Source: Dipteronia dyeriana
Lineage: Eukaryota; Streptophyta; Magnoliopsida; Sapindales; Sapindaceae
Assembly (NCBI GenBank): GCA_032871835.1
Contig: CM065297.1
Span: forward strand, 684,501-748,500
Direction of reading: 5' to 3'
DNA: 64,000 nt
Shown here piece by piece: positions 22,377 through 32,952 of the stretch. Each line of letters begins with the position of its first letter. Within the stretch, counting starts at the first letter, position 1. The translations under genes and the position numbers were made by a program. Below the pieces are notes generated by a model, which was given only the letters and a program-made list of their open reading frames with translations, did not search any database and was not told the origin of the DNA.

Positions 22377-23531
22377 TTAAAACAAACATACGAAAAAGGA
22401 AGAAAAAACATATCCTCTAAAGTCCTCCATCCTCATGTTAAATGTGCAGAATCTATGTACCCTAGTCGAAATCACGATCATGATGTTGCGAATCCACAAG
22501 TTCCCCCAATCCGAAACTAGGCTAATCATACCAAGAGCTACCTCATGCCTAAAAGTCTGATGGGGGAACCGGAGGTTGGAAGCGTACACTCCCATCGTCA
22601 GCCACAGAAAACTGGCTAACCATCGAACACAACTCTACAATGCTTGCAATAACACCATCAAAATGCCTGTTCAAAATATGTATCTTCTGATAGAGTGGCC
22701 TCTGGCTGAGGGGCTGGAGGAACCTCCTGATGAGCATTGGGAATAGAATCAGTGACCTACATCTGTAACTGCTCCTCTCACATCTGGGCTTCATGAGCCT
22801 CTCGCGCCTTATGATGACGTCACTGCTCTCCATACTTCCCAATAGTAGGTAAGCCTCGATTGTTACTCATTTTGTTCCACACTGTAAAGACCAACATACT
22901 AGTCGCTTACTCCTCCAATCCTAAATCTACCAAGAGCCGATGTGTAAAAAGTTGTAATCAAGTAGGGAAATACCATAGACAAACCATCCACACAACTATC
23001 ATGGTAGATCGCCTGAAAAATCACACGACCAATATTAATTGGTTGGCCAGTCACAAGGCGATGCAGTAGTCGGGCGGGCTCAAAGAATAACTCAGTACGA
23101 TACTGCGTCGGCCTTAAGGAGTATGATACAAAGCTATTCCAAAATGCAACATCCACTCTCAAATCTCTCTAATACAAGTGAACCATCTGGTTCAATTCTG
23201 CATTGCCATCCATCTTATGTACAACAACCAGCCTCTCCAGGTATTAATCAATATCGTCAATCGTGTCTATCCCAACGTTGTTATTGACTTGCACCACTGG
23301 CACCGCAAAATACTGGTTAATTACATCCAGTGAAATATCGGCTTCGACCGCTTGAACTAGAACCGGCCCTCCACTGATAAATCTCTCTAGAATCATGCTA
23401 GCATAAAATTTGGCCACTATGTTCCTATTAGGCTTCGGAGGCCTCTGAACAAATCCTACCCACTGGAGGATAGCTACAACCTCTGGCACCGATGTCTCTA
23501 CTAAACTGGGCCCATCAATTCCCTTCTCCAC
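22377..23531 (-). pseudogene. Element D third ORF (putative plant transposon protein-like)
   Basis: On the minus strand the sequence begins near 23531 and includes VAKFYASMILERFISGGPVL and SLDVINQYFAVP. A frameshift leads to 23162-22899, with FWNSFVSYSLRPTQYRTELF, LLHRLVTGQPINIGRVIFQA and FPYLITTFY. This order (YANM-like, IN-FYG-like, LRPT-H-like, INVG, FPSLIT-like) is what I recall of the 'putative plant transposon protein' domain (PF20167). A variable, partly charged tail continues to 22377 in broken frames. It lies downstream of the missing pol of D, a position where Athila elements carry an extra ORF. Function unknown. Confidence 0.68.
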
Positions 23532-23544
23532 AATCCTTGGTCAC

Positions 23545-24300
23545 CTATAAAATTGTATATGTGGATGATATGCTAACCAAAAGTATAACATCCGGAGATC
23601 ACTCAGCCGACCTAAGAGAGACGTTTCAAGTACTTCAAAAATATGGGATGAAGCTAAATCCAAAGAAGTGCATATTCGGAGTGCCATCAGGTAGGTACCA
23701 AGTTCACCAAAAAGGAATCGAAGTAAACCTCGAGAAAATAAGAGCCTTAGAAGAAATGAGGTCTCCCAAGACATTGAAGGAAAACCAAAGATTGACGGAT
23801 TACCTAACGTCCTTGATTCGGTTCATAAGTAAATCAACGGACAAGTATCTACCGTTCTTCAAAGCAATTAAGCAAGGCAAAGGGGTAGGATGGAATGATG
23901 AGAGCGAACAAGCATTCAGAAAAATCAAAGAATACTTAGGAAAAGCTTCAATATTGTCTAAACCACTTGAATGAGAAGTGTTTTATCTCTACCTGTCTGT
24001 AACAAACGTAGCAACAAGGTCAGTACTGGTCAGATTGGAAGAATAAACGTATAAACCTATGTACTACACCAACAAAGCTTTACTACATGTGAAAACAAGA
24101 TACTCTCCAGCTAAACAAATGGCTTTGGCCATGGTAACAGCATCAAGAAAGCTGAGACTGTATTTTCAAGCTCACAAAATTTAAGTATATATTGACTGTC
24201 CGCTGAAACAAATTTTATCAGAGCCCGAGGTGTCGGAAAGGCTAACTAAATTGGCAGTAGAACTGAGTGAGTTTGATATAGTCTACTAGCCAAGGGTGGA
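23545..24300 (+). pseudogene. Element B RT (C-terminal part) and first RNase H pseudogene
   Basis: The fragment opens with the RT catalytic motif YVDDMLTKS (about 23560-23586). An open frame to 23974 follows, with MKLNPKKCIFGVPSGRYQVH, LTSLIRFISKSTDKYLPFFK and GWNDESEQAFRKIK. RNase H-like sequence continues in other frames (MYYTNKALLHVKTRYSPAKQ, VYIDCPLKQ), ending with ERLTKLAVELSEFDI. Stops include TAG near 24288. The RT fingers and palm before YVDD are absent. Confidence 0.88.
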
Positions 24301-24309
24301 GATTAAAGT

Positions 24310-24800
24310 TCAAGTGGTAGCAGACCTGGTTGTGGAATTCGCTGAGCCAAATAGCGAGGTGATCAGGATGTTAAGAGAAAATGATCTGTTTATTTTGAAG
24401 TTGCATGTAGATTGATCGTCAAACACGCAATGCAGCGGGGCAGACATAGTTATATCTATGCCAGAAGGTGACCAGGTGAAATGTTCCTTGTAATTTGACT
24501 TTAAAGTTACTAACAACATGGTTGAATATGAGGCGCTTCTGGCAGGCTTTAGAGTGTTCACAACACTGGTAGCAGATGAGTTGGAAATATTCAGTGATTC
24601 ATAGGTGGTGGTCAATCAAGTTCTAAATGAATAACAGGCCAATGACAATAATATGGTTGCGTATTTAAGTATAACCAAGGTACTCCTTGAAAGGTTCAAA
24701 GCATACTGGATTACCCAGATCCTGAGGGAGAAAAATGAGAAAGCAGACGCGTTGTCAAATTGGCATCAGCCACCAGTGTAAGGTCAAAAACAGTCCTGAT
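24310..24800 (+). pseudogene. Element B second RNase H pseudogene
   Basis: Homologous to 5620-6095 of element A: LKLHVD followed by a stop in place of the usual Gly, then VTNNMVEYEALLAGFRVF and EIFSDS. A TAG at 24602-24604 sits exactly where element A also has a stop instead of Gln. VLLERFKAYWITQI and REKNEKADALS close the domain. Confidence 0.85.
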
Positions 24801-24849
24801 CGCTTACATACAAAAGCCAAGTATCAAGGGTGAAAATCAATCTTAAGTG

Positions 24850-26110
24850 TCGGAGGTAAAATTGGTTAAAGAGGAGGATGACCCTAATCAGAGAATACAT
24901 AAGGAAGGGAGTGTTCCCAACAGAGATAGCTGAGGCAAAGCATCTCAGATACAAAGCCATAAGATATTCAATGGTAGAAGGAGAGCTAACAAGAAAAGGT
25001 TGCTCCAAAGCTTTTTAGAAAGGCGTGGACCCAATCAGACGTAAGTAAATATTAGAAAGTATCCACAGAGGAGTTTGTGGGAATCACTCGGGTTGCAAAA
25101 GCTTGGCACACAAAACTCTTAGGCAAGGATGTTATTGGCCAACTTTATTTGAAGATGCACAAGGTGTTGCAAATCAATGCGATGGTTGTCTAATGACATT
25201 AAGAGGGCACCCGAGCAGTTGAAGGATTTGACATCACCATGGTCACTTTCCATGTGGGGAGTAGATTTGATTGGCCTGATGCCTACTACGACTAAAAGAG
25301 GGGTAAAGCATGCTATAATGGTCGTTGACTACGTCACAAAGTGTGTTAAGACGGAAGCACTGGTACATATCACCGAGGCTAACACGACCGGTTAGTTTTG
25401 TGAAGAAAAATATCATCTATCTGTTTGGAATCCAGGAAAATATAATCACAGATAATGGGACCCAATTCGACAGTGACAACTTCAGAAATATGTGTCAAGG
25501 CTTTGGGATAAAGAATAATTATGCCACACCAGCTCATCCTCAAACTAATGGCTAAACGAAGACGGTGAACAAAATAATCAAGCATACTCTAAAGGTGAAG
25601 CTAGAAGGAAAGAAAAGAAACCGGGTAGACAAGTTACACGAAGTCTTATGGGCTTATCGGACATCAGCAAGGACTTCAACAAGGGAAACACCTTACTCGT
25701 TGGCATTTGGGATTAAAGCAGTGATTCCTTATGAAATAATTCACAAGTCCCACAGGGTACAACTCTTCGATCCGGAAAGAATGGTGGAGATGATAAAACA
25801 AGACTTGGACGAGTTGGAAGAAAGAAGGGACATATCCAAGGTAAGAAATGCTGCCTACTAATAAAGGGTATCAAGGTATTACAATTTGCCTTTCCAGGTT
25901 AGAAGATTCAAGCTCAGAGACTTAGTTCTGAGAAGGGTGACACTTAATACAAAGAACAAGTATGATCGTTAGCTGACAAATGGGAATGACCATACCAAGT
26001 GGTCGGGATAGTAGGACATGGAGTATATCGGCTTTCCCGACCTGAGGGAGCCGAGCTACCCAGACCATGCAATGCACAGTAATTAAAGATCTTTTACCCA
26101 TAAGGAAACT
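24850..26110 (+). pseudogene. Element B integrase pseudogene
   Basis: The HHCC zinc region is well preserved in part (GNHSGCKSLAHKTLRQGCYW, then ANQCDGC, 25080-25185). The core has the first Asp in MWGVDLIGLMP (about 25255), the second in IITDNGTQFD (about 25440) and PAHPQTNG. A TAA at 25553-25555 replaces Gln, and the expected catalytic Glu is Lys (AAG at 25559-25561), the same change as in element A. The C-terminal part is open at 25565-25861 (LWAYRTSARTSTRETPYSLA). It ends near 26100 in a sequence equivalent to NAQYLKMFYP of element A. Confidence 0.88.
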
Positions 26111-27077
26111 CTTATGTTTGTTTTCTTTAAATTCCATAGTTTAAGCTTTAAATTACTATTAGCTAATTTTTTTTTATTTTTTGAGAAATCAATAAAAATC
26201 TCCAGAGGGAGCTATTATAAACATCAAGCACAATGTTTGAAACACGAAATTCGCTTATAAGAGCATTTACAGGATACCTCAAAATGTTGGTTGAAATTGA
26301 CAGGGATCCCGAGAGGTCCAGTGAGGGGATCGAAAGCATAAGATATCAAGACAATGCACACTCACTGAAACTAACTAGGTGCATATAAAACACTGTTAGG
26401 GCGCCTTCGAATATACAAACCTTATGGGATATGCCAAAAGCTGGATAGGGTACGAATCCTTACTATAAGATGAGATAGACAAGATCATAGATGCTTATAA
26501 AACCAGTAGGACAAGTTACGCCTTATTACAGCGAATCTTGATCAACAAAGAGTTGGGAGACTTCCCAACAACCTAGTTGATAGATAAAAGATGAAAGTCT
26601 ATAAATATAAAATACACAACTGATTTACAAATGAACATTGCTTAATAGAAAGATATACAGAAAACAATCGGAAGTAACCCGAACCCGAGCGACAAAGCAT
26701 AATAGATCAACTCGAGGTAAACCCGGAATTGTTACAGAGCACAGTTTAGTTCTCTGAGGATGGATGACCACCGAAAGCAAGGCGATATGTCAATTATTAC
26801 ATGACGTCCAAGCTCAAGCGAGTGGGTTATCAATCCCATATGATCAGGATATAAGTGGTTTTGCTTAGCCTGACTCATGACTACCAATTTAGAATGGGAC
26901 AACATGCATAGTTCAAGTTATGATACAAATAAGAATGAACGCAAGCATAAACCACGCACAGAAAATGGTACATATCTTGAGGACAAACAATGAATAAAAA
27001 ATGTACATTAATGGTCATAAAATGTCAAAAATTACAAAAGTAAAGACATATTAAATGGCTACAAAAGCAGAGACGAA
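26111..27077 (+). other. Element B 3' non-coding region
   Basis: Sequence between integrase and the end of the antisense gene. No gene is supported and no clear tandem array like that of element A is visible. Confidence 0.55.
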
Positions 27078-28085
27078 TCACTTGTTCCCAACAACTGAAG
27101 AGTCCTTGGGGCAAGAAAGAGAGACATCATCATCATGACCTTCGCCAAAGTTTCTAAAATCTTGCCAGGAGATATTGTCATCAGGATCAGTAGTCACAAA
27201 GGAAGAGTAATCTACATCGGTTGAAGGACCAACATTGATCCCTTTGGTTAGAGCGCCACTGCCCTGACCAGCATGGATGGACATTAGAGATACCTTCGAA
27301 GGGAGTTCGATGTGCATGAAGCGGGGATACTTTTTGATGGATTTGCAATAGGCTTTCCACCTAATCTGCTAGTTCTTGGTTGCTTCTAAGGACTCTTTCT
27401 GATGCTTAGATATCGTCCGGTCCCATTTCAAGCGAGCCTCTTTAGAAAACCTCTCATTCGCCCAAAAAAATATGATGGCAGTTGCCAAACCTCTCTCAAA
27501 TTCCCTCAACAGTGTAACATCGAAAGCAGGGGACCTCTTGTACCGATTGACATTTTGAAATTTGAGATCTAACCTGACATCATGAGAGAGAACTTCTATA
27601 TTGACATGCTGTTGCTCCAAGTCACTGGTGAGGTGCCCATAGTGAAGCTTAGCCTTTTCGGATGCCTAATATACCTCCAACATCTTCTGTTGAGCTGAGG
27701 CAATGGAGTTCTAGGCAATCTGAGCATCTTCCCAAGCCTTCTTTGTTGTCGTCGTAGCAGCCAAGATGACCCTTGATTCAAGTTCAGCGCTCTATAGTTA
27801 AGCCTTGGCAACTCTCTTCTCTAGCTCAACTCTCCTAGTAGCAAGCTTCCTGAGAACTTCATCAAATGTCACGGTTCTATTCTGAACATTCATAAGAGTT
27901 CTTCTTAGGGCCATTTCAGTTGTTGTATGTGCCTTCAACTTCTCGGCATACTGACCAGACTTGAAAGCACTGGCAACAGATGACTTTAAAGACTCATCTT
28001 TATCCACGAGAGCTAGTTTCAACTGAGAGATTTCAGCGGTATATTTATTCTTCTCAGAAAGAGCCTGAGTCAAAGCCTCCACTGC

Positions 28086-28165
28086 CTGCAACGGATCAAC
28101 GAAAGGTAAATTAGATAGACGGAAAGATCAGAAGAAAAAACAACAAAAATGGTGGAAAGACATAC
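28086..28165 (-). other. Apparent intron 2 in the antisense gene of element B
   Basis: The minus-strand donor is TTTT|GTATGT and the acceptor GTTGCAG|GCAG, 80 bases apart, with a T-rich stretch between. It is placed between the KIFNNGIF segment and the start of the coiled coil, as in element A. Confidence 0.68.
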
Positions 28166-29176
28166 AAAAATGCCATTGTTGAATATCTTACGGACCCGTT
28201 CAAAATCTACAGTATCTGTAACATCTTTCCAGTACCCTTCACCTATATAACAACCCCATTATGACATTGAGCAAAGCATGAAAAGGGGGTCGGTCTGAAA
28301 ACTGCTGGATGAAGGAAAATGAGAAAGCCCAGCAGTGGAAACAGCATGAGCATATTGATCTCGAGAAGATGACAGGATAGTACCGTTAGCAGTGGCTGGA
28401 GTCTTCAAAATCCCATTGTCTTCCCTAAAAGATTATCAGATGCAGTAACCTGAGGTTCATCGTTCTAAGAAATCTGATCTTTGACAGTGCCCTCAGGAGG
28501 ATGGAGTCCAAAAAGTATATTAGGGTCACCAACAGGCTCACTCACTATAACACCCCCCTTCAATTGTTAGTCGCTTCTTCTTCTGATTCCAAAACAGAAT
28601 GGAGAGCCTGCTCCTCAATCAGATCAAAGAAGTACTCATTAACTATTTTCTCTTCCTCATCGGGACCACTTGCGTCACCTTCAAAATTAGAAAAGACTAT
28701 TTGGCACCTAACGGTAAACTGTGTAGGAGCATTCCCAGGGCATTGAGAGGATGGCGCTGCCTGAATCTGGGAAGACTCATTCATAGGAAACGTCTGGTCA
28801 ACAATATTGATTTGTTTGGAAGGGACAGAAGACAAGTTTGATGTTCCTTGATCACTCCTTCTCTTGGATCACAGTTCTCGTGAGATAAGATTAGAAACTG
28901 TTTCCTGATCCTACTCCTAAAAAATAATTGGATCAATCACTGGGTAGGCAACGTCGAATCAGCTCTGGATACGAGACTCGCTCTCATGCGAAAGGCATCT
29001 GGAGTAGAAGACCCTTCAACATTCTAGCTACTTTATGACTTGGGGCCATGTCTGCCGCATCAACTTCATGTGATTTCTTCCTTTGCGAATCATCCCTCCC
29101 CTGATGCTTCTGTTTATACCTATCTCGACCACGTTTTCCCTAATTCAATGCTTCAGAACTAGATCGTACCAGACCA

Positions 29177-29320
29177 GCCTTTTCTTTAGAATGGCCTCGA
29201 CAATTACTTCGAGTTCGGGAAGGATGATGATCACTCATAGTGACTCGAGCCTTTTCTTTAGAATGGCCCCGACAATCGCTTCGAGTTCGGGAAGGATGAC
29301 GATCACTCATAGTGACTTGC
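29177..29320 (-). repeat. 72-bp in-frame tandem duplication in the antisense ORF of element B
   Basis: Two copies of a 72-bp unit start at 29177 and 29249 on the plus strand. They encode two near-identical 24-residue units with the core MSDRHPSRTRS followed by CRGHSKEKA. Element A has no such duplication. Confidence 0.88.
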
Positions 29321-29492
29321 TCAGGGGGAGCATCTGTGGAATGGCGGTCAGATTCATAAGTATATTCCACCAAAACATGTTCAAGAAGAGCAATTCCTTG
29401 AGCAACCTGATCGGCTGAAGCCTTATTACTAACCCGTTCGACACCCTTGGCCTTCTCAGCCTGATCACCTGCAACAATGTCCACATCGTATA

Positions 29493-29587
29493 TTGAAAGA
29501 AAAAAAAGGGACACAATAATCAAAAATCAATATAGGGGGAAGGTACGTGTGTCAATTTTCATTAAAAATGAAGCAAGGATGACTCAC
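29493..29587 (-). other. Apparent intron 1 in the antisense gene of element B
   Basis: The minus-strand donor GAT|GTGAGT matches GAT|GTAAGT of element A. The acceptor now reads TTTCAA|, where A has TTCAG|, so it is mutated. The downstream exon resumes with YDVDIV in both elements. Confidence 0.65.
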
Positions 29588-30581
29588 ATCACCTATGACA
29601 AGTAGAAATCGTGGGAAAAAACCTTGCCTCGATCAAATCTACTTCAACATAAAGGAAACGACGATCTCTTTCTTCCCAAGAAGTCTCAACTGCTTTGACG
29701 ACCATATCAGCTTGGTTCGTTGTCAGAAAAGGGGAAGTTTTATTCCACTGCTTGGGACTGCAGAAGTGCCTTGGAACTCTATTCTGTATCATCCCTTGTA
29801 CGGGGTCGGTGACAACTACTTCACCCCAGTCACCTCCAATGAAGAATCAACTGTTCTTCTAGTACTTGTTTGAGGAGGGGAACCCCTAGATAAATCCCTT
29901 ACGATCTTAATCTGAAGGGGGTACAGGTTTCCCCTTATATCCATGAGGTATCCACAAGCTTTGAGATGTGGATTGAAGGTAGAAAGTCCCTCCACTATCA
30001 GATCGGTTCAGCGTATAAAAATACTGATCTTTTATAGGGTCGGGGATTGTTTTGCCCTAACCTTTTTCTATAGATGCTCTAAACTGAAGAACACCCGGTA
30101 AGAATTGAGGGTCAGATGGGCAGGGGCAATGCCAGCATACACCAAGAATTGAGTAATAAAAGGTTGAAGGGGGAGAGTAACACCTGAAGATAATATAGCC
30201 CTGTATATAGCAACCGCACCGGGGGGAGGATTCCACATGACCCGATTGCCGCTACAGTACAATGTTTGAGCACTGGACAAATCAAATCAGTCCTTGAACC
30301 TCGCTAGCTCAACCTCAGTCATAACATTTATCTCCGAATCAAAAGAACAGGGATGATCGGTGCTAAACCTCAGCATCCGAGCTTGTCATTCCTATGGTAC
30401 GTCCATCATTTTGAGAAGCTATGAACGTATCTTCAAGTCGATAACAGCACATACAGATTCTTTAGGAGAATCTCTGGTGGTCCACCTAGAGTCATTTTTT
30501 TCGACATATCTATATAAACATCAACCAGATCAGAGTTAGAAATATCAGAAGAGATGGGGACAAACTCTGGATGAACCATAG

Positions 30582-31135
30582 AATAATCCACGTTGAATGT
30601 GGTGGGTTGATAAGAAGAGGGAAGATTGCCCCAAAGAATAGACTCGAGCCTAGCAATATTTTCATCATTACTAGTATCAATGGCACAAAGAAGAAGCTCA
30701 AGTTATTGATGATGGAGAATAGGGTCCATACCTTGGAAAAACTTTTGAAAGAATGGAAGATCTAAGAAGACAAAGGGTTAGAAGAAAAAAGAGTTAGGGA
30801 TCGACTTCTACGCTAAAGAAAAAGATTGAATCGTAAAAAGAGAAGTGAAACACCTCAAGACAATATATACCAGCAAGTAACGTCATCAGGTAGACATACG
30901 TATCAGCCGAAAGTAGAGGTAGGTGTCGAGATCCAAAAACCATGAGCCGTTTGAATTTTGAAAAAGATGCGTAATGATTTCATCAGTCGAAATATATGTA
31001 GTTGGTAACTGAAGCGCATTAAAAGAGCATTAATGGATTACAAGACAAAAAAAATGGAGTGAGTTAAACACACACAACCGAACGTGTCCAATTTATGACA
31101 ATCACTTATCCGACCTCGTGTATTTAAGGGGTTAT
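30582..31135 (+). other. Element B region upstream of the 3' LTR, with polypurine tract
   Basis: Non-coding. It would contain the promoter and leader of the antisense gene. The polypurine tract tatttaaggggttat (31121-31135) immediately precedes the LTR start TGTT (31136-31139). Confidence 0.6.
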
Positions 31136-31142
31136 TGTTTTT

Positions 31143-32820
31143 TGTAAGTTCCTCAATTTTTGATTGGCTTATTTTGTTGACAACCACATTTTGGGATCAA
31201 TATGTAAGGGTAGTTTTAGGTCTTCATTGCTCAAGTCCCTTCTCAAGCATCAAAGGTAAATTCACTTGCTTAATCTTCATTAAAGAGATTTAGTGCACAC
31301 ACTCACTCTCCTGTATTTTATTTTAATCATCTTGCTTGCATGCTTATTTGCCATTTTGTGTGTTTTATATGTATTGTTTTTATTTGAGTGTTGATTGTGT
31401 GTTTGTGCCTCAAAATGATGATTTTTCCTCTTTACCGCGGTCTAGACTGCTCTCAGTGCAGTGCCCTCGCTGCAGCCAGCACAGCGGTGTTTGGCAGATG
31501 ATGCACGCTGTGTCTACCGCGGTCAGTGCATACTACCTACGCCGCGTTCTCCCAAGCTGATTTTTCCAATGTTGCACCGTTGGCTCTACCACGGTCTGGA
31601 CAACTACTTGTACCACGGTCCAGACAGCGGAGATTCCCAGAAGATGCACCGCTAGTAATACTGCGGTCTGGACACTTGCCTAGGCAGCATTACGCACATC
31701 GATCATGACGGGAATCAGTTGCCCTTTGTCTAAAACGACGCCATTTCGTGTAGGGCTTCCGTATATAATGTCTCTTCTTCTTCCTTGCTTTCTATGAGAC
31801 AAAAATCATATCTTTGAGTAGAAAATTAACTCCAAGAGAGAGAGCTTCCAAGAACTCATCTTGGCTAATCCAACCTTCAATCCATGAGCATCTAACATCT
31901 TCTTGCATCTTCCAAGCATGTATTCTTCTTGTTTTCATTGACTAGGTAATCTCTTCATGACCTAGAATTAATTGTTCCATTACTAGGCTATGTTTACCTA
32001 GAAATAACATTAATTACTCATTGATTGCATGTTTTTAAGTTTTATTGCATTTATAACATGCTTGAGTAGTTGTTTGTTGGTTGAGATATATATTTTGTGA
32101 TAGCTAGGGTTTGTGACCATTTTGCCCTTCTAGCTAAATCTCTATGATTTGCATTTAGATATTGTATAGGACTCATTGATTGGATTTAGTGATTGCATTA
32201 TAGTCCTTGCCATGCTTAATGACAACATGTGTTGATTTGGCTTTTATGATAGCTTCATAGGATTGTTTGTTCTATGTTTAACTAAGCTTTATGACATGTC
32301 ATTTAGCTCTTGATATCTAGGATTGCATTTATTGCTATCTCATAATCCTAGATAAGCATATAAGGTACCTTATCATTGTTTGTTGTTTGAATATCATCAT
32401 ATATTCGCATAGGGTGTTTGACTCTTCATTGAGGTTAAGTCTTGTGACTAAGTGGTTAGTGCACAAGCAAGTAGATCGAGAATCACTATTAAGGCCCGTT
32501 GCGTAGAATGGAAGGGTTAGTAACTAGAGGGTGTGACGGGAGGTCAACCTAGGTGTTAAACTTTCATTCAATAGTGGATTTGAAGATCTAGTGTGGTGCA
32601 CATATCAACTAGTGGTTTTTCCCATTTGGAGGGTTTCCACGTAAACATCAAGTGTTATTTATATTTCCGTACTTTATACTTGATGTTGTATGTTTGTTTT
32701 GTTGGGGTAATTTGTGTTAATATTAATTAATCAAAAAATTGGTAATTGATTCGATTAAAACCTATTCACCCCCCCCCCCCCCCCTCTAGGTTATAGACAC
32801 ATACTTTTTAGGGACTTTCA
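31143..32820 (+). repeat. 5' LTR of element C
   Basis: A 1678-bp LTR from TGTAAGTTCC to GGGACTTTCA. It matches 36227-37897 with scattered differences (a few percent by eye), so the insertion is fairly young. TATA box tatataat at 31762-31769. A run of 16 C near its end (32769-32784) is 7 C in the 3' LTR. Confidence 0.93.
31430..31700 (+). promoter_or_regulatory. GC-rich U3 module upstream of the TATA box, element C 5' LTR
   Basis: At least six variants of taccgcggtctggaca occur every 30-60 bases, interleaved with gatgcaccg words. The block lies 60-330 bases before the TATA box. The 3' LTR copy is at 36515-36785 and contains the exact palindrome CGGTCTAGACCG at 36522-36533. Confidence 0.6.
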
Positions 32821-32834
32821 ATTGGTATCAGAGC
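32821..32834 (+). other. Primer binding site of element C (initiator Met tRNA)
   Basis: attggtatcagagc follows the LTR directly. TGGTATCAGAGC is complementary to the 3' end of plant initiator methionine tRNA and is the usual copia primer site. Confidence 0.92.
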
Positions 32835-32952
32835 TGGTGCCTAGATATACTTACGTGATCCAAGCTCTGTGTGTGTCTTGCTTGTGCATTTTTGTTGTTT
32901 GCATCTTGTATGGTGCATTACATTTGCATCTCATTCATTTAACCCAAATACT

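Larger units (their letters stand above)
27078..30581 (-). pseudogene. Antisense accessory gene of element B
   Basis: Homologue of the antisense gene in element A, same strand and place. From an ATG at 30579 it reads MVHPEFVPISSDIS, then the conserved block WNPPPGAVAIYRAILSSGV with QPFITQFLVYAGIAP (30068-30280). Near 29750-29780 is FCSPKQWNKTSPF, matching FFCSPDRWN of A. Intron 1 (29493-29587) is followed by YDVDIV and a basic/acidic linker with a 24-residue duplication. Intron 2 (28086-28165) precedes the coiled coil (28091-27369), with RSPAFDVTLLREFERGL. The acidic tail ends at 27078. Several stops and frameshifts disable it. The true start may lie further right. Function unknown. Confidence 0.72.

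Noticed and set aside
31336..31708. Open frames inside the 5' LTR of element C
   Set aside because: They cover the U3 GC-rich module; equivalent frames in the 3' LTR (36420-36901) differ in length and sequence and show no protein motif.
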